Notes: a model not told the origin generated them from the sequence alone. DNA of 64,000 nt from Alteribacillus sp. YIM 98480 (GCF_009765375.1 NZ_VTOK01000001.1:124001-188000); one strand, 5' to 3'; shown: positions 10,096-22,828, numbered from the stretch's first letter. Numbers and translations are program-made.

Positions 10096-11712
10096 ATGAC
10101 AGATTTCATCGGAAATAGCGTACGTTCCTTTGTTAAACGATTTGGCCTTCATTGGTGTAAACAAAACAATAATCTTAAGCACGCTCTTTATGCCCTATAT
10201 GGAAAAGAGAGACAAGACATAAATGTAATTATCAATATGCTTGAAGAAGGAATGGTTGATTCTCTCGAAGAATTGAATTCTATAGAGGAATACGAAAAGT
10301 ATGTTACATGGCTTCAAGATAAAAAAAACATATCTGAACAGATGGCAAAATGGGCTGTCCATACGTGGACAAAAGCTATTTTTGATCGTTCCTTTTTAAA
10401 AGAAGCATCACCGCCCCCGTCCTATGTCTCCTTTCCCTACTTATATTCCAAGTCATATATGAAGAAATATTCTTCTACTAATTCACAGAAGGATTATTCT
10501 AATCATGCAGAACAACGAATCCTTACCACACCTTTGCAGCAAAGCAAGGAACAAACTTTGTCTACATATCTCCCTGTCGATACAAGAAGATCGGTTTGGC
10601 GGCCAAAAAAATTATTATTACTTGTGATTGCATGTATGATAGTAATTCTTTTATATGCATGTTTTATGTCATTATTTTCAGATAGTCAAACGGAAGTTAA
10701 GGTGTCAGAAGCAGAAAAACCGTCAAAACAGGATTGGATAGATTGGCTGGAGGATATAAAATCTGGTGAAAATGAAAATAGACTGGTGATCCCTGGCTGT
10801 GAAAGCCTAGAAAAGGGAGGTAATGTTCAGCATTTATTGACCAAATACGGATATAGTGACACTCAATCTGTTATAGAAGATCGTTTTTACTACAGATTTG
10901 ATACATGTACGTATTATGAAAAAGACAATAAGAATACTGGTAATATTTTTTCTGTAGAGCGCCAGGCAGAAGATTGGCAGCCTTCTAGAGAAGAAATAGA
11001 GGAACAACTTGGGGACCCAAATGATTTAATGATTAATGAGAGTAAAAGAGAAGCACGGACACTTTATCATTTTCCCGCACATGATTTGCTTTTTATTTAC
11101 CAGGGAGTTGAAAACACTAGCTCTTTAAAGAATGTGGAAATGGGAGAAATAAATAAAAATGCGGCAGCACTTGAACCAGAACATGAAGCTAGTGCAGTGC
11201 AAACAAACCTGCCTCAACCACACAAAGATAGGAATTTGAAAAATATTTCAGGTCAACCTGGAAGAAATAATCATCTAACTGAATCTGCTCGCATGTTTTT
11301 GGAAGAACTGGTCTTATCGGTAAAAGAGTGGGGAGGGTATGCACCTGGCTGTACGATGTTAGAAGCCGACCTGAACGCAGAATCACTTGTAGGTTTATTA
11401 GGACCTCCAGATGCTGAACAGAAAATAGGAGAGATGCAAAGGTACACGTATGGAGAATGTGAATTTTACTTCCTGTCTACGGATCGAACCAAGTCTATAA
11501 AAGCTATTTCTTCTACAGATATTAACAAAACGATTTCTGAAGGAGAGGTAAGACACTTTTTAGGAGAACCGGTGTCGGATTTCTCAGATCCTCAATCCTC
11601 CATTTTTATTTATACTATTGGAGATTATTTTATACAATTTGAGTTTAATCAAAAAAAGAAAGTGCTCGAAAAAGTAACTTTAAGTGATGAACAGCTGTCG
11701 CAGCTCCTTTGA
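10096..11712 (+). CDS. Uncharacterised single-pass membrane protein with duplicated C-terminal module
   Basis: 538 residues, no confident family. Visible parts: an N-terminal helical region (about 25-100, ...NVIINMLEEGMVDSL..., ...AKWAVHTWTKAI) resembling the small helical module placed at the N-terminus of many unrelated bacterial proteins; a polar proline/serine-rich linker; one membrane segment at about 171-192 (KLLLLVIACMIVILLYACF); then two outside modules at about 232-345 and 416-538. Both open with (I/A)PGC..LE, continue with Y(R/T)(F/Y)..C.(Y/F)Y and a loop LG(D/E)P, resembling DUF4309/YjgB-type exported domains. Good ribosome site (AGGGGGG). It replaces whatever lies between yerC and pcrB in relatives and has its own promoter region. 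Confidence 0.7.
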   Translation: MTDFIGNSVRSFVKRFGLHWCKQNNNLKHALYALYGKERQDINVIINMLEEGMVDSLEELNSIEEYEKYVTWLQDKKNISEQMAKWAVHTWTKAIFDRSFLKEASPPPSYVSFPYLYSKSYMKKYSSTNSQKDYSNHAEQRILTTPLQQSKEQTLSTYLPVDTRRSVWRPKKLLLLVIACMIVILLYACFMSLFSDSQTEVKVSEAEKPSKQDWIDWLEDIKSGENENRLVIPGCESLEKGGNVQHLLTKYGYSDTQSVIEDRFYYRFDTCTYYEKDNKNTGNIFSVERQAEDWQPSREEIEEQLGDPNDLMINESKREARTLYHFPAHDLLFIYQGVENTSSLKNVEMGEINKNAAALEPEHEASAVQTNLPQPHKDRNLKNISGQPGRNNHLTESARMFLEELVLSVKEWGGYAPGCTMLEADLNAESLVGLLGPPDAEQKIGEMQRYTYGECEFYFLSTDRTKSIKAISSTDINKTISEGEVRHFLGEPVSDFSDPQSSIFIYTIGDYFIQFEFNQKKKVLEKVTLSDEQLSQLL

Positions 11713-11753
11713 TCCTTTAGGAAAATTTAACTTTGCTAAAAGATCAAAATATA

Positions 11754-11790
11754 TTGCCATAAGGACTCGGCGGCAAGCAGAGTTTTCTAT
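11754..11790 (+). terminator. Hairpin with shared GCCATAAGGACT loop
   Basis: TTGCC (11754-11758) pairs with GGCAA (11772-11776), followed by GCAGAGTTTTC. The same loop motif GCCATAAGGACT occurs in the terminator at 63565-63606. A second inverted repeat, TTTGATC/GATCAAA, precedes it at about 11709-11748. Probably the terminator of the 10096 gene. Confidence 0.55.
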
Positions 11791-11795
11791 CAAAA

Positions 11796-11952
11796 GGTAA
11801 GAAATTATAAATAGTTGGGGTTTTACATGTCTAGCTCAGCGCCTACTCGCGAGAGTTTCCTTCGGTTCGACAATGGAAAGCAAAGATCAGCTTTCCATAT
11901 GCCTACCCTTCAGGACTTGTCGCTCGTGAGCAAGGCGCTTGCGCTTTTCTTT
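11796..11952. repeat. Interspersed element, copy A (about 157 bp)
   Basis: Starts GGTAAGAAATTATAAATA and ends GGCGCTTGCGCTTTTCTT. It shares both ends with the copies at 25645-25805 and 31639-31836, and shares its core (TTCCTTCGGTTCG, CAATGGAAAGCAAAG, CTTTCCATATGCC, CTCGTGAGCAAGG) with copy B. GGTAAGAA and TTCTTAC are inverted ends; AGCGCCT and AGGCGCT form a second inverted pair. No ORF inside. Confidence 0.85.
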
Positions 11953-11984
11953 TGACGAGAAGATAGTGCCTCCTCTTCAAGCTT

Positions 11985-12014
11985 TTGAGGAGAATGTATA
12001 ATGTTTGCTATAAT
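11985..12014 (+). promoter_or_regulatory. Candidate sigma-A promoter of pcrB-pcrA-ligA
   Basis: TTGAGG at 11985-11990 and TATAAT at 12009-12014, 18 bases apart, 46 bases before the pcrB start. An inverted repeat CTCCTC/GAGGAG overlaps the -35 box. The 11713-12060 gap otherwise holds only the hairpin and repeat copy A. Confidence 0.6.
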
Positions 12015-12060
12015 CAATCGTTGAGAAGAATATTTGTATTTTTAATTTGGAGGAGCAGAA

Positions 12061-12774
12061 ATGCTTTCATATACAGAATGGAAACATGTATTTAAACTTG
12101 ATCCAGCAAAAGAATTGAATGATAAAGACTTAGAAGCTGTTTGTGAATCAGGAACAGATGCAATTATTATCGGAGGCAGCGATAATGTTACATTAGACAA
12201 CACAATTTCTCTTTTAGCGAGGGTGCGGCGCTATTCGGTAGCTTGTGCGCTTGAAGTTTCAACTTTGGATTCTATCACGCCGGGTTTTGATTATTTTTTC
12301 ATTCCTACCGTACTGAACGCGGGTGATCCTCGCTGGATAACCGGAATGCACAGACAGGCCTTAAAAGAATACGGTACAATGATGAATTGGGAAGAAATTG
12401 TGACGGAAGGTTATTGTATACTTAACAGTGATGCAAAGGTTTCATCTTTAACGGAAGCCGATACAGCACTTGATCAAGAAGATGTAGAGGCAGCTGCAAT
12501 GCTTGCTGACCGTCTGTTTCATCTTCCTGTTTTTTATTTGGAATACAGTGGCGTTTACGGTGATCCAGCTATCGTTAAAGCTTGTGCTGACACTCTTGAA
12601 AACGCCAGACTATTCTATGGCGGCGGTATCAAAACGACTGAGCAGGCAGCAGAAATGGCAGCTCTTGCTAACACTGTAGTTGTAGGAAATATAGTATATG
12701 AAGATGTGAAAACTGCACTGAAAACTGTAAAAGCAGTAAAAAACAATGGAAGCGATGACGGAAAAAACGTATAA
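12061..12774 (+). CDS. pcrB: Heptaprenylglyceryl phosphate synthase PcrB
   Basis: TIM-barrel prenyltransferase that joins heptaprenyl diphosphate and sn-glycerol-1-phosphate to make an archaeal-type ether lipid in Bacillales. 237 residues with the family motifs FKLDPAK near the N-terminus, [12 protein letters not shown], the EYSGVYGDP active-site strand and FYGGGI phosphate loop. GGAGGAG ribosome site at 12051-12057. It is the first gene of a close pcrB-pcrA-ligA cluster, with a 33-base gap to pcrA. Confidence 0.96.
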   Translation: MLSYTEWKHVFKLDPAKELNDKDLEAVCESGTDAIIIGGSDNVTLDNTISLLARVRRYSVACALEVSTLDSITPGFDYFFIPTVLNAGDPRWITGMHRQALKEYGTMMNWEEIVTEGYCILNSDAKVSSLTEADTALDQEDVEAAAMLADRLFHLPVFYLEYSGVYGDPAIVKACADTLENARLFYGGGIKTTEQAAEMAALANTVVVGNIVYEDVKTALKTVKAVKNNGSDDGKNV

Positions 12775-12807
12775 TATATTCGAACATATGTTTGAGGTGG
12801 TGTACCG

Positions 12808-15039
12808 ATGCAACGACAAATTGTAGAAAAGATGCTCGGCGGAATGAATCCAGAACAAAAAGAAGCAGTACAGCACACAGAAGGCCCTCTCCTAGTGATG
12901 GCAGGAGCAGGCAGTGGAAAAACCCGTGTGCTCACACATCGGATTGCTTATTTAATACGTGAAAAAGGGGTGCCTCCGTATGCCATTTTGGCCATTACGT
13001 TTACGAATAAAGCAGCCCGTGAAATGAAAGAGCGCGTTGCTGATTTGGTTGGACCAGTGGCCGAAGACATTTGGATGTCGACTTTTCATTCCATGTGTGT
13101 AAGGGTATTGCGTCGTGATATTGACAGAATTGGATATAACCGAAACTTCTCGATTCTTGATAGCTCTGATCAATTGTCTGTCATTAAACAAATTTTAAAA
13201 GACCAAAATATTGATTCCAAAAAATTTGACCCACGCAGTATGCTTGGAATGATATCATCTGCTAAAAATGTGCTGGATACACCGGAAAAATTTGCAGAAA
13301 AAGCATATGGACCTGTTGAAGAAACAGCAGCAGATGTTTACAAAGAATATCAACGCCGTCTGCGAACCAATCATGCTCTTGATTTTGATGATTTAATTAT
13401 GATGACCATTAAGCTATTCAAGCAGGTGCCGGAAGTTTTATCTTTCTATCAACGAAAATTCCAATACATTCACGTCGATGAATATCAAGATACAAACAGA
13501 GCTCAGTATGTCCTCGTTAATTTACTAGCTGAGAATCACCGGAATCTATGCGTAGTGGGGGACTCAGATCAATCGATTTATAAATGGCGCGGAGCTGATA
13601 TTGAAAATATCCTTTCTTTTGAAAATGATTATGAAGAATGCAGGTCGATTCTTTTAGAACAAAACTACCGATCCACTAAGAAAATTTTGCTAGCTGCCAA
13701 TGAAGTCATTAAAAATAACAGCGGACGCAAACCTAAAAACCTTTGGACTGAAAATGACGATGGGAAAAATATACACTACTTTCAAGCTGCGGATGAACGG
13801 GATGAATCGGTGTATGTCGTGGAAAAAATAAAAGAAGCAGTACAAAACGGAAACTACGATTATTCTGATATTGCCGTTTTATATCGTACCAATGCCCAGT
13901 CCCGTGTTATGGAGGAAATGTTTTTAAAATCAAATATAAACTATAATATGATCGGCGGCACGAAGTTCTATGATAGAAAAGAAATTAAAGATGTACTTGC
14001 CTATTTACGCGTTGTTGCTAATCCAGATGACGATATCAGCCTTGGCCGAATAATAAATGTACCAAAACGTGGAATCGGGGCAACGACAGTAGATAAAATT
14101 GCTGCTTATGCCAACAATCAAGGAATTTCTATGTTTGCTGCTCTTCAGGAAGCTGATCAGATTGGGTTAAGTGCACGCCCGACTAAAAAACTGCTGGAGT
14201 TTTCGGAGCAGCTTGGCCATTGGATCCAATTGCAAGATTACTTGTCGGTCACTGAGCTAGTTGATGAATTGCTCGAAAAAACGGGTTACCGCGATGCTTT
14301 AAAAGAAGACAAGTCTCTAGAATCTCAGAGCAGACTAGAAAATATTGATGAATTTATATCCGTAACGAAAGACTTTGAGAAGAAAAATGAAGACAAATCT
14401 TTAATCGCGTTCTTGACTGATCTTGCGCTTGTCTCTGATATTAATCAGGAGGAAGAAGACGATGAAAGCGCAGTTGTGATGATGACACTGCACTCAGCAA
14501 AAGGGCTTGAGTTTCCTGTAGTGTTTTTAATTGGAATGGAGGAAGGTGTATTCCCGCACAGCCGCTCCTTATTTGAAAACGAAGAAATGGAAGAAGAAAG
14601 ACGTCTTGCTTATGTAGGCATTACAAGAGCTGAGAAAGAACTGCATCTTACACATGCTCATATGCGCCAATTATATGGCCGTACGCAGGCAAATCCAATG
14701 TCGCGTTTCATTCAAGAACTTCCGCAGGATGTTATTGACGGAATGGAAAAAGAAAACAAACCGGATTGGATGAAAACAAGTATAGGCGGGACAAACAGTG
14801 CTGTTTCACCACAACGAAAGGCAGCGGTTGCTCCTGCAAAAGGAAGAACCATATCAGCGTCGACTGGCGGAAGCAGTTTTGACTGGCAGGTTGGTGATAA
14901 AGCGGAGCATAAAAAATGGGGGACAGGAACTGTGGTTAGTATTAAAGGAGAAGGGGAAGATGTTGAACTCGATGTAGCGTTTCCTACAGAAGGGGTTAAA
15001 CGTCTCTACGCCAAATTTGCTCCGATTTCAAAAGCCTAA
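12808..15039 (+). CDS. pcrA: ATP-dependent DNA helicase PcrA
   Basis: Superfamily 1A 3'-5' helicase of repair, replication restart and plasmid rolling circle, 743 residues. Motif I GAGSGKT is at 33-39, motif [10 protein letters not shown], motif [18 protein letters not shown], motif IV QNYRST, motif [16 protein letters not shown] and motif [17 protein letters not shown]. The final 60 residues ([21 protein letters not shown]) form the Tudor-like domain that contacts RNA polymerase in the family. It sits 26 bases ahead of ligA, so the two are probably cotranscribed. Confidence 0.98.
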   Translation: MQRQIVEKMLGGMNPEQKEAVQHTEGPLLVMAGAGSGKTRVLTHRIAYLIREKGVPPYAILAITFTNKAAREMKERVADLVGPVAEDIWMSTFHSMCVRVLRRDIDRIGYNRNFSILDSSDQLSVIKQILKDQNIDSKKFDPRSMLGMISSAKNVLDTPEKFAEKAYGPVEETAADVYKEYQRRLRTNHALDFDDLIMMTIKLFKQVPEVLSFYQRKFQYIHVDEYQDTNRAQYVLVNLLAENHRNLCVVGDSDQSIYKWRGADIENILSFENDYEECRSILLEQNYRSTKKILLAANEVIKNNSGRKPKNLWTENDDGKNIHYFQAADERDESVYVVEKIKEAVQNGNYDYSDIAVLYRTNAQSRVMEEMFLKSNINYNMIGGTKFYDRKEIKDVLAYLRVVANPDDDISLGRIINVPKRGIGATTVDKIAAYANNQGISMFAALQEADQIGLSARPTKKLLEFSEQLGHWIQLQDYLSVTELVDELLEKTGYRDALKEDKSLESQSRLENIDEFISVTKDFEKKNEDKSLIAFLTDLALVSDINQEEEDDESAVVMMTLHSAKGLEFPVVFLIGMEEGVFPHSRSLFENEEMEEERRLAYVGITRAEKELHLTHAHMRQLYGRTQANPMSRFIQELPQDVIDGMEKENKPDWMKTSIGGTNSAVSPQRKAAVAPAKGRTISASTGGSSFDWQVGDKAEHKKWGTGTVVSIKGEGEDVELDVAFPTEGVKRLYAKFAPISKA

Positions 15040-15050
15040 CGCAGAGTTAG

Positions 15051-17069
<2,019 letters not shown>

Positions 17070-17099
17070 GTTCATATTCATGAGATAAAGTACAATGTT

Positions 17100-17130
17100 A
17101 AGGAGAAAGGATGAAACCTTTCTCCTTTGT
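17100..17130 (+). terminator. Stem-loop after ligA
   Basis: AAGGAGAAAGG (17100-17110) and CCTTTCTCCTT (17117-17127) pair perfectly around a six-base loop. The following TGTCTCATTT is a weak T-tract, so some readthrough into camS is possible. Confidence 0.7.
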
Positions 17131-17275
17131 CTCATTTAAAACACTATTTTTTTCACTTGAGAATCTTTGTCAGTCGTTCTATGATGGAATTTGAACTAGT
17201 TGAAAATAGATAACATTACATAGATAAACGTTTTACAGGAATAAAAAGTTCCCGGAGAAATGAGGAGATGGAAAC

Positions 17276-18469
17276 ATGTGGAAGAATACGGGAATGATTG
17301 CGTTGTCCTCTCTTCTTTTATTATCAGGTTGTCTGCCCGGTTTAGAACCTGATGATGAAGGAGTGGATATCGATCAAGAAGATGATGAAGAAGAAGTGGA
17401 CGTAGAAGTAAGTCCTGAAATACCAAGTTTAGATAATTACTACCGCAGTATTTTACAGGATGGACAGTTTATACACGGTGTAACAAGGGGATTCAATACG
17501 GATGTTGTTTATAATCGAATGGATTTAGAAAGAATGGAAGTGGGCATGCAAGAGATTGCCTCAGAAGAATTTAACCAGAACGACTATTTCTTTCGAGAGG
17601 GTCAGTTTATCAATAGAAATGAATTGAACAGCTGGCTTATGAGACAAAAAGAAGGCAGTGAAGAGGAAGATGGGAATCCAGAAGGATTAAATCCTCCGCT
17701 TGGGAACGGAGAAAGCTTTGAAGTGCAGGAGAGCTCGCAGCCAAGAGTCCTCTCTAATATTCTTGAACATAACTACGTATTTGAAAACGAAGAAGGAAAC
17801 CTTCAAGTAGGAGGACTCGTAATAGGTCTTTCCATGAACAGTGTTTATTATTTCAGGGAGCAAAATAGTGATGGCACATATGGTCCGTGGCTAAATGAGG
17901 CAATTAATGAACAAACAAGTTTAAAGGAAGGCAAAAACATAGCAAATGAAGTACTCGAGAGATTAAGAAATGAAGAAAGAGCGGAGGGAGCATTGTCTAA
18001 TGTTCCGATTATGTTTGCTATTTTTCGTGAAGCTCCTCGTGATTCAACGGTTCCCGGTGAATTTATTGCGACAGCAGTAGCTCCACCTGAAGAAGGTATA
18101 GGTAATTGGCAATCTTTAAATGAATCACATTATCTCTTTCCATCTAATAATGCTGATGAGGAACAAAGAGAAGATTCCGAAGCTTTTAATCAGTTCAGAA
18201 ATGATGTCAATCAATTTTTCGAAAACTACGTCGGAGTAGTCGGAGAAGGATATTACCAAAATGATGAGTTAAGAAACCTCTCCATCGACATACCGTTAAC
18301 GTTTTACAGTAAAACAGAAATCATTGCGTTGACTCAGCATGTTACTGACCGATTAGAACAACGGTTTCCAGATGAATTAGAAATAGAAGTGAAAATTTCG
18401 TCTACAGGGGGAGAAGAAGCGTTGGTTGTAAAAGAGCCAGGTGAAGATCCATTTATCCATGTATATTAA
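17276..18469 (+). CDS. camS: CamS family sex-pheromone lipoprotein
   Basis: Lipoprotein of 397 residues, orthologous by position to B. subtilis YerH and related to staphylococcal CamS, whose signal peptide yields the cAM373 pheromone. The lipobox is LLSGC with Cys19; the next 30 residues are almost all Asp/Glu. The rest matches CamS in outline (YYRSILQDGQFIHGVTRGF, GGLVIGLSMNSVYYF, FIATAVAPPEE...). It lies between ligA and gatC as in related genomes. Whether its signal peptide has pheromone activity here is unknown. Confidence 0.92.
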   Translation: MWKNTGMIALSSLLLLSGCLPGLEPDDEGVDIDQEDDEEEVDVEVSPEIPSLDNYYRSILQDGQFIHGVTRGFNTDVVYNRMDLERMEVGMQEIASEEFNQNDYFFREGQFINRNELNSWLMRQKEGSEEEDGNPEGLNPPLGNGESFEVQESSQPRVLSNILEHNYVFENEEGNLQVGGLVIGLSMNSVYYFREQNSDGTYGPWLNEAINEQTSLKEGKNIANEVLERLRNEERAEGALSNVPIMFAIFREAPRDSTVPGEFIATAVAPPEEGIGNWQSLNESHYLFPSNNADEEQREDSEAFNQFRNDVNQFFENYVGVVGEGYYQNDELRNLSIDIPLTFYSKTEIIALTQHVTDRLEQRFPDELEIEVKISSTGGEEALVVKEPGEDPFIHVY

Positions 18470-18482
18470 TCAACAACTTAAT

Positions 18483-18515
18483 GGGCAATGGCGCTGATAC
18501 GTTGCCCGTCTTATT
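18483..18515 (+). terminator. Terminator after camS
   Basis: GGGCAA (18483-18488) pairs with TTGCCC (18502-18507), extended by flanking A/T pairs, followed by GTCTTATTCTT. Separates camS from gatCAB. Confidence 0.7.
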
Positions 18516-18572
18516 CTTATTTGGTATCATCTATATATTGTGAAAGAACGAATTAGGTGGAGGTGACCGGAA

Positions 18573-18863
18573 ATGGCCCGTATTACAAAAGATCAGGTAA
18601 AACACGTAGCTCATCTTGCTCGTCTGTCTGTAACAGAAAAAGAAGTGGACACTTTCACAGAACAGCTTGATGCTATTATCGGATTTGCAGAGCAGCTTAA
18701 TGAGCTTGACACGGATGGAGTGGAACCTACCACTCATGTGCTTGATATTCATAATGTATTACGTGAAGATAAACAACGCCCTTCATTAGATCGTGAAGAA
18801 GCGTTAAAAAATGCACCCGACCAAGAAGATGGACAGGTGAAAGTGCCGTCAGTGTTAGAGTAA
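18573..18863 (+). CDS. gatC: Asp/Glu-tRNA(Asn/Gln) amidotransferase subunit GatC
   Basis: Small 96-residue subunit that bridges GatA and GatB in the transamidosome that converts Glu-tRNA(Gln) and Asp-tRNA(Asn). Motif [16 protein letters not shown] and the C-terminal [34 protein letters not shown] are diagnostic. GGAGGTGA precedes the ATG. First gene of gatCAB, 15 bases before gatA. Confidence 0.97.
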   Translation: MARITKDQVKHVAHLARLSVTEKEVDTFTEQLDAIIGFAEQLNELDTDGVEPTTHVLDIHNVLREDKQRPSLDREEALKNAPDQEDGQVKVPSVLE

Positions 18864-18878
18864 AGGAGGGAACAATTG

Positions 18879-20336
18879 ATGTCGATTTTAGAAGAAAGCT
18901 TTTCATCGATACATAAAAAGCTTCACAATAAAGAAATGAAGGTATCAGATCTAGTTGATGCATCTTATTCGCGAATTAAGGAAGTAGACGATAAAGTTCA
19001 AGCATTTTTGACATTGGATGAACAGGGAGCTAAAGAACAAGCAAAGAAATTAGATGAAGCACTAGAAAATAATGATACGAGAGGTCTTTTGTTTGGACTG
19101 CCTGCAGGAATAAAAGATAACATCGTAACAAACGGACTTCGTACTACTTGCGCAAGTCAGCTGTTATCCAATTTTGAACCAGTTCATAATGCTACTGTTA
19201 TAAATTGGTTGGAGAATGCAGAATCAGTTACAATTGGTAAATTGAACATGGATGAATTTGCAATGGGATCTTCTAATGAAAATTCCGGTTTTCAAACCAC
19301 TCGCAACCCTTGGAACATAGAATATGTTCCTGGAGGATCAAGCGGCGGTTCTGCAGCTTCAGTTGCAGCAGGAGAAGTAACTTTTGCTCTTGGTTCTGAT
19401 ACAGGCGGATCGATTCGTCAGCCGGCTTCATACTGTGGTGTAGTAGGCTTAAAGCCAACATACGGCCGTGTATCCCGTTTTGGACTTGTTGCCTTTGCTT
19501 CCTCTCTTGACCAAATTGGTCCTTTGACACGTACTGTAGAGGATAACGCGCTTGTCCTTGGAGAAATTGCAGGGCATTGTAAAAAAGATTCCACATCTGC
19601 TGACGTTTCTGTACCGGATTATCTTTCATCACTAACAGGCGATGTAAAAGGACTGCGAATTGCTGTACCAAAAGAATATCTTGGAGAAGGAGTCAATGAG
19701 GACGTAAAACAGCGCGTACTCGAGGCTCTCAAAGTATTAGAAGAACAAGGAGCAACTTGGGAAGAAGTATCCCTGCCACATTCCCAGTACGCTGTAGCCG
19801 CTTATTATTTACTTGCTTCGTCTGAGGCATCTGCTAACCTGGCTCGTTTTGACGGGGTTCGTTACGGGGTTCGTGCAGAAAATCCAAACAATCTGATTGA
19901 TATGTATAAAGAAACACGCAGCAACGGTTTCGGTGACGAAGTAAAACGCCGTATTATGTTAGGAACATTTGCGCTAAGCTCCGGGTATTATGATGCTTAT
20001 TATAAAAAAGCTCAAAAAGTACGTACATTGATTAAACAGGATTTTGATAAAATTTGGGAAAACTATGATGTTGTGATTGGACCAACTGCTCCAACGACTG
20101 CCTTTAAAGTAGGCGAAAAAATTGACGATCCATTAACGATGTATGCAAATGATATTTTAACTATTCCGGTAAACTTGGCAGGGGTTCCTGCAATATCAGT
20201 TCCTTGCGGATTTTCAGAAGGATTGCCGGTTGGTCTGCAAATCATTGCTAAACCATTTGAAGAAGGAACAGTATACCGCGTGGCACACGCTTTTGAACAA
20301 GCGACGGATCATCATAAAGCAAAGCCGGAACTGTAA
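18879..20336 (+). CDS. gatA: Amidotransferase subunit GatA
   Basis: Amidase-signature glutaminase subunit of GatCAB, 485 residues from the ATG at 18879 (AAAGGAGGG eight bases ahead; the TTG one codon earlier is less likely). The Ser-cisSer-Lys triad is seen as Lys79 in [11 protein letters not shown] and the serines of [15 protein letters not shown] and [13 protein letters not shown]. It releases ammonia from glutamine and channels it to GatB. Length is that of B. subtilis GatA. Confidence 0.98.
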   Translation: MSILEESFSSIHKKLHNKEMKVSDLVDASYSRIKEVDDKVQAFLTLDEQGAKEQAKKLDEALENNDTRGLLFGLPAGIKDNIVTNGLRTTCASQLLSNFEPVHNATVINWLENAESVTIGKLNMDEFAMGSSNENSGFQTTRNPWNIEYVPGGSSGGSAASVAAGEVTFALGSDTGGSIRQPASYCGVVGLKPTYGRVSRFGLVAFASSLDQIGPLTRTVEDNALVLGEIAGHCKKDSTSADVSVPDYLSSLTGDVKGLRIAVPKEYLGEGVNEDVKQRVLEALKVLEEQGATWEEVSLPHSQYAVAAYYLLASSEASANLARFDGVRYGVRAENPNNLIDMYKETRSNGFGDEVKRRIMLGTFALSSGYYDAYYKKAQKVRTLIKQDFDKIWENYDVVIGPTAPTTAFKVGEKIDDPLTMYANDILTIPVNLAGVPAISVPCGFSEGLPVGLQIIAKPFEEGTVYRVAHAFEQATDHHKAKPEL

Positions 20337-20350
20337 GGGGGGAAAAGAAG

Positions 20351-21784
20351 ATGAAATTTGATACGGTAATTGGACTAGAAGTCCACTCAGAATTAAAAAC
20401 AAACACAAAAATCTTTTGTAATTGCTCAACCGAATTTGGAGCACCGCCAAACACGCATACTTGTCCGGTATGTCTCGGTCATCCTGGTGTATTGCCTGTA
20501 TTAAACAAACGAGCAGTAGAATATGCGATGAAAGCAGCGCTCGCGCTAAATTGTGAAATTGCGGAGGAAACGAAGTTTGACCGTAAAAACTACTTTTACC
20601 CGGACAATCCGAAAGCATACCAAATTTCTCAGTTTGACAAACCAATTGGAGAAAATGGCTGGATTGAGATTGAAGTAGAGGGCTATAAGAAAAAGATTGG
20701 GATTACCCGTATCCATATGGAAGAAGACGCTGGAAAACTGACGCACGATGAGTATGGAGATCATTCCCTCGTTGATTTTAACAGGGTAGGTACACCTTTA
20801 ATTGAAATAGTATCAGAACCGGACATTGAAACACCAGAAGAAGCCTATGCATATTTAGAAAAGTTAAAAGCCATATTGCAGTATACGGAAGTGTCCGACT
20901 GTAAAATGGAAGAAGGTTCGCTGCGCTGTGATGCTAATATTTCATTGAAGCCGGCAGGGCAGGAAGAGTTTGGTACGAAAACAGAGCTTAAAAACTTGAA
21001 CTCTTTTGCAAACGTCCAAAAAGGTCTTGCTTTTGAAGAAAAGCGCCAGGAACAAGAATTACTTTCCGGCGGAGAAATTCTTCAAGAGACCCGGCGCTGG
21101 GATGACGCGAAAAAAGAAACGATTCTTATGCGTGTAAAAGAAGGATCAGATGACTACAGATATTTCCCAGAACCAGACCTTGTATCTCTTTACATTGATG
21201 AAGACTGGAAAGCTAAAATCAAGGAAGATATTCCAGAGCTTCCAGATGCACGAAAAGCTCGTTATATTGAAGAATATGGATTGCCTGAATATGATGCGGG
21301 AGTCATTACGCAATCCAAAAATATGTCTGATTTCTTCCAGGAGACGATTAACCAAGGAGCAGATGCAAAACAGGCTGCTAACTGGCTGATGGGTGAAGTG
21401 AATGGTTATTTGAATTCGGAAGGCTTAGAATTAAACGATGTCGCTCTCACGCCGGAAAGTCTTGCAAAACTGATCAGCTTAATCGAAAAAGGAACCATTT
21501 CAAGTAAAATCGCCAAAAAAGTTTTCGCTGATGTCATGAAAGAAGGCGGAGATCCAGAACAAATTGTAAAAGACAAAGGCCTTGTACAAATTTCAGATGA
21601 AGGCGAATTGAAAAAAATCGTGGATGGTATCCTTGATAATAATGCACAGTCGATTGAAGACTATAAAAACGGAAAAGACAAAGCGCTCGGTTTCTTAGTT
21701 GGCCAAGTCATGAAAGAAACAAAAGGGAAAGCAAACCCGCAGATGGTCAACAAGCTGATCGTAGAAGGAATGGACGAGCGTTAA
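20351..21784 (+). CDS. gatB: Amidotransferase subunit GatB
   Basis: Kinase-transamidase subunit of GatCAB, 477 residues. N-terminal signature [17 protein letters not shown], zinc cysteines (CNCS...[12 protein letters not shown]), [18 protein letters not shown] and HMEEDAGK at the catalytic cradle; the helical and YqeY-like tail domains follow (...[20 protein letters not shown]). Last gene of the gat operon, ended by a hairpin. Confidence 0.98.
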   Translation: MKFDTVIGLEVHSELKTNTKIFCNCSTEFGAPPNTHTCPVCLGHPGVLPVLNKRAVEYAMKAALALNCEIAEETKFDRKNYFYPDNPKAYQISQFDKPIGENGWIEIEVEGYKKKIGITRIHMEEDAGKLTHDEYGDHSLVDFNRVGTPLIEIVSEPDIETPEEAYAYLEKLKAILQYTEVSDCKMEEGSLRCDANISLKPAGQEEFGTKTELKNLNSFANVQKGLAFEEKRQEQELLSGGEILQETRRWDDAKKETILMRVKEGSDDYRYFPEPDLVSLYIDEDWKAKIKEDIPELPDARKARYIEEYGLPEYDAGVITQSKNMSDFFQETINQGADAKQAANWLMGEVNGYLNSEGLELNDVALTPESLAKLISLIEKGTISSKIAKKVFADVMKEGGDPEQIVKDKGLVQISDEGELKKIVDGILDNNAQSIEDYKNGKDKALGFLVGQVMKETKGKANPQMVNKLIVEGMDER

Positions 21785-21792
21785 TAATGGAT

Positions 21793-21830
21793 ATATACCC
21801 CCTTTGCTCAGCAGGAGTGAGGGGGTATGT
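21793..21830. terminator. Bidirectional hairpin between gatB and the phosphatase gene
   Basis: ATACCCCC (21795-21802) pairs with GGGGGTAT (21821-21828). It lies between convergent genes and could serve both; the T-tracts are short on either side. Confidence 0.6.
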
Positions 21831-22538
21831 TTAGGTTTCAATAATAACAGATTCGACGTGATATTCTCCGTTATGATAAATAAGTGCATTTAATTGTTTA
21901 TTAAATCCCGCACCGCCATCAATGCCGATTTTGTCAGGCTGAAACCACACTCCTGCATCTTCTTGAAGTGTCATCGTAGGGGTATGTCCAAAAATAACCT
22001 TTTTTGTAGTAGAGACGGTATTTTCTAAAAAAGGGGACCGGATCCATAACAACTCTTCTTCGGGCGTTTCTTTCCAATTATCCAGTGAGGGGTTAATCCC
22101 GGCGTGGACAAGAATGTGTTCCTTCGTTTCTCTATAGTTTTCAAGATTCTTTATAAAGTGATAATGTTCAGCGAATTCGTTTGTTATCCATTTATGGATT
22201 TCGTCAAATGAATCTTTTAACAGCCGGTTTCCTGCATAACTTTTTAAGGTTTCCCTTCCGCCATTTTGTATCCATAACGATACATCACTATCGTCTGCAT
22301 TCTCAAAGGCATCAAGCATCATGCGCTCATGATTTCCTTTTAGAAATACAACATGCTCTCCTGCAATTTGTTGGAGCTGCAACAAATAACGGATAAGCTG
22401 ATTGGATTGAGGTCCGCGGTCGATGTAATCTCCCAAAAGATAAAGCTGGTCTTTTCTAGGGTTATAGTTTAATTGACTTAGTAGAGAAGTGAAAGCTTTA
22501 AATTGGCCATGAATATCTGAAATAAAAATTTCCCGCAT
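21831..22538 (-). CDS. PPP-family serine/threonine phosphatase-like metallophosphoesterase
   Basis: 235 residues with the complete metallophosphatase signature: SDIHGQF (metal-binding Asp and His), GDYIDRGPQS, KGNHERMML, VHAGINPS and FGHTPT, ending with GIDGGAGFNKQLNALIY. This is the pattern of bacterial PPP phosphatases such as phage lambda PP and PrpA/PrpE, and of symmetrical Ap4A hydrolases; the substrate cannot be settled from sequence. Minus strand, convergent with gatB; the ribosome site AAGGGGGAA lies about 13 bases from ATG, rather far. Confidence 0.85.
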   Translation of the reverse strand: MREIFISDIHGQFKAFTSLLSQLNYNPRKDQLYLLGDYIDRGPQSNQLIRYLLQLQQIAGEHVVFLKGNHERMMLDAFENADDSDVSLWIQNGGRETLKSYAGNRLLKDSFDEIHKWITNEFAEHYHFIKNLENYRETKEHILVHAGINPSLDNWKETPEEELLWIRSPFLENTVSTTKKVIFGHTPTMTLQEDAGVWFQPDKIGIDGGAGFNKQLNALIYHNGEYHVESVIIET

Positions 22539-22714
22539 AATAATGTCAGTTCCCCCTTGCTCTGTCTATACACGTAAACATTCCCTTTTGAACAAGGAAA
22601 AAAACGCAAATTTCTGCTGCTGAATATAAAGCGGCAAGAGCATGACTTGTTCACGATATAGTTTTGTTTTCTAAAAGTCGATGTTTAAAACGCCGCATGT
22701 GATAACCAAGGCAT

Positions 22715-22748
22715 ATATTAAAAAGAGGCCAGGTATAACAACCAGGCC
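22715..22748 (-). terminator. Terminator of the 22.8-23.1 kb gene
   Basis: Read on the minus strand: GGCCTGGT, loop, ACCTGGCC (22727-22748 region), then TCTTTTTAAT. It lies about 80 bases beyond the stop of the upstream minus-strand gene. Confidence 0.75.
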
Positions 22749-22828
22749 AATCGGAGGAAGTCTTTTCATATATCCAATAATTGAAACAAAAGAAGACAAG
22801 GGGGAAGAGGCATCTTTTGTTTCACCTG

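Noticed and set aside
17276-17340. Active sex pheromone in the CamS signal peptide
   Set aside because: The signal sequence does not visibly contain a known pheromone heptamer; family membership alone is insufficient.
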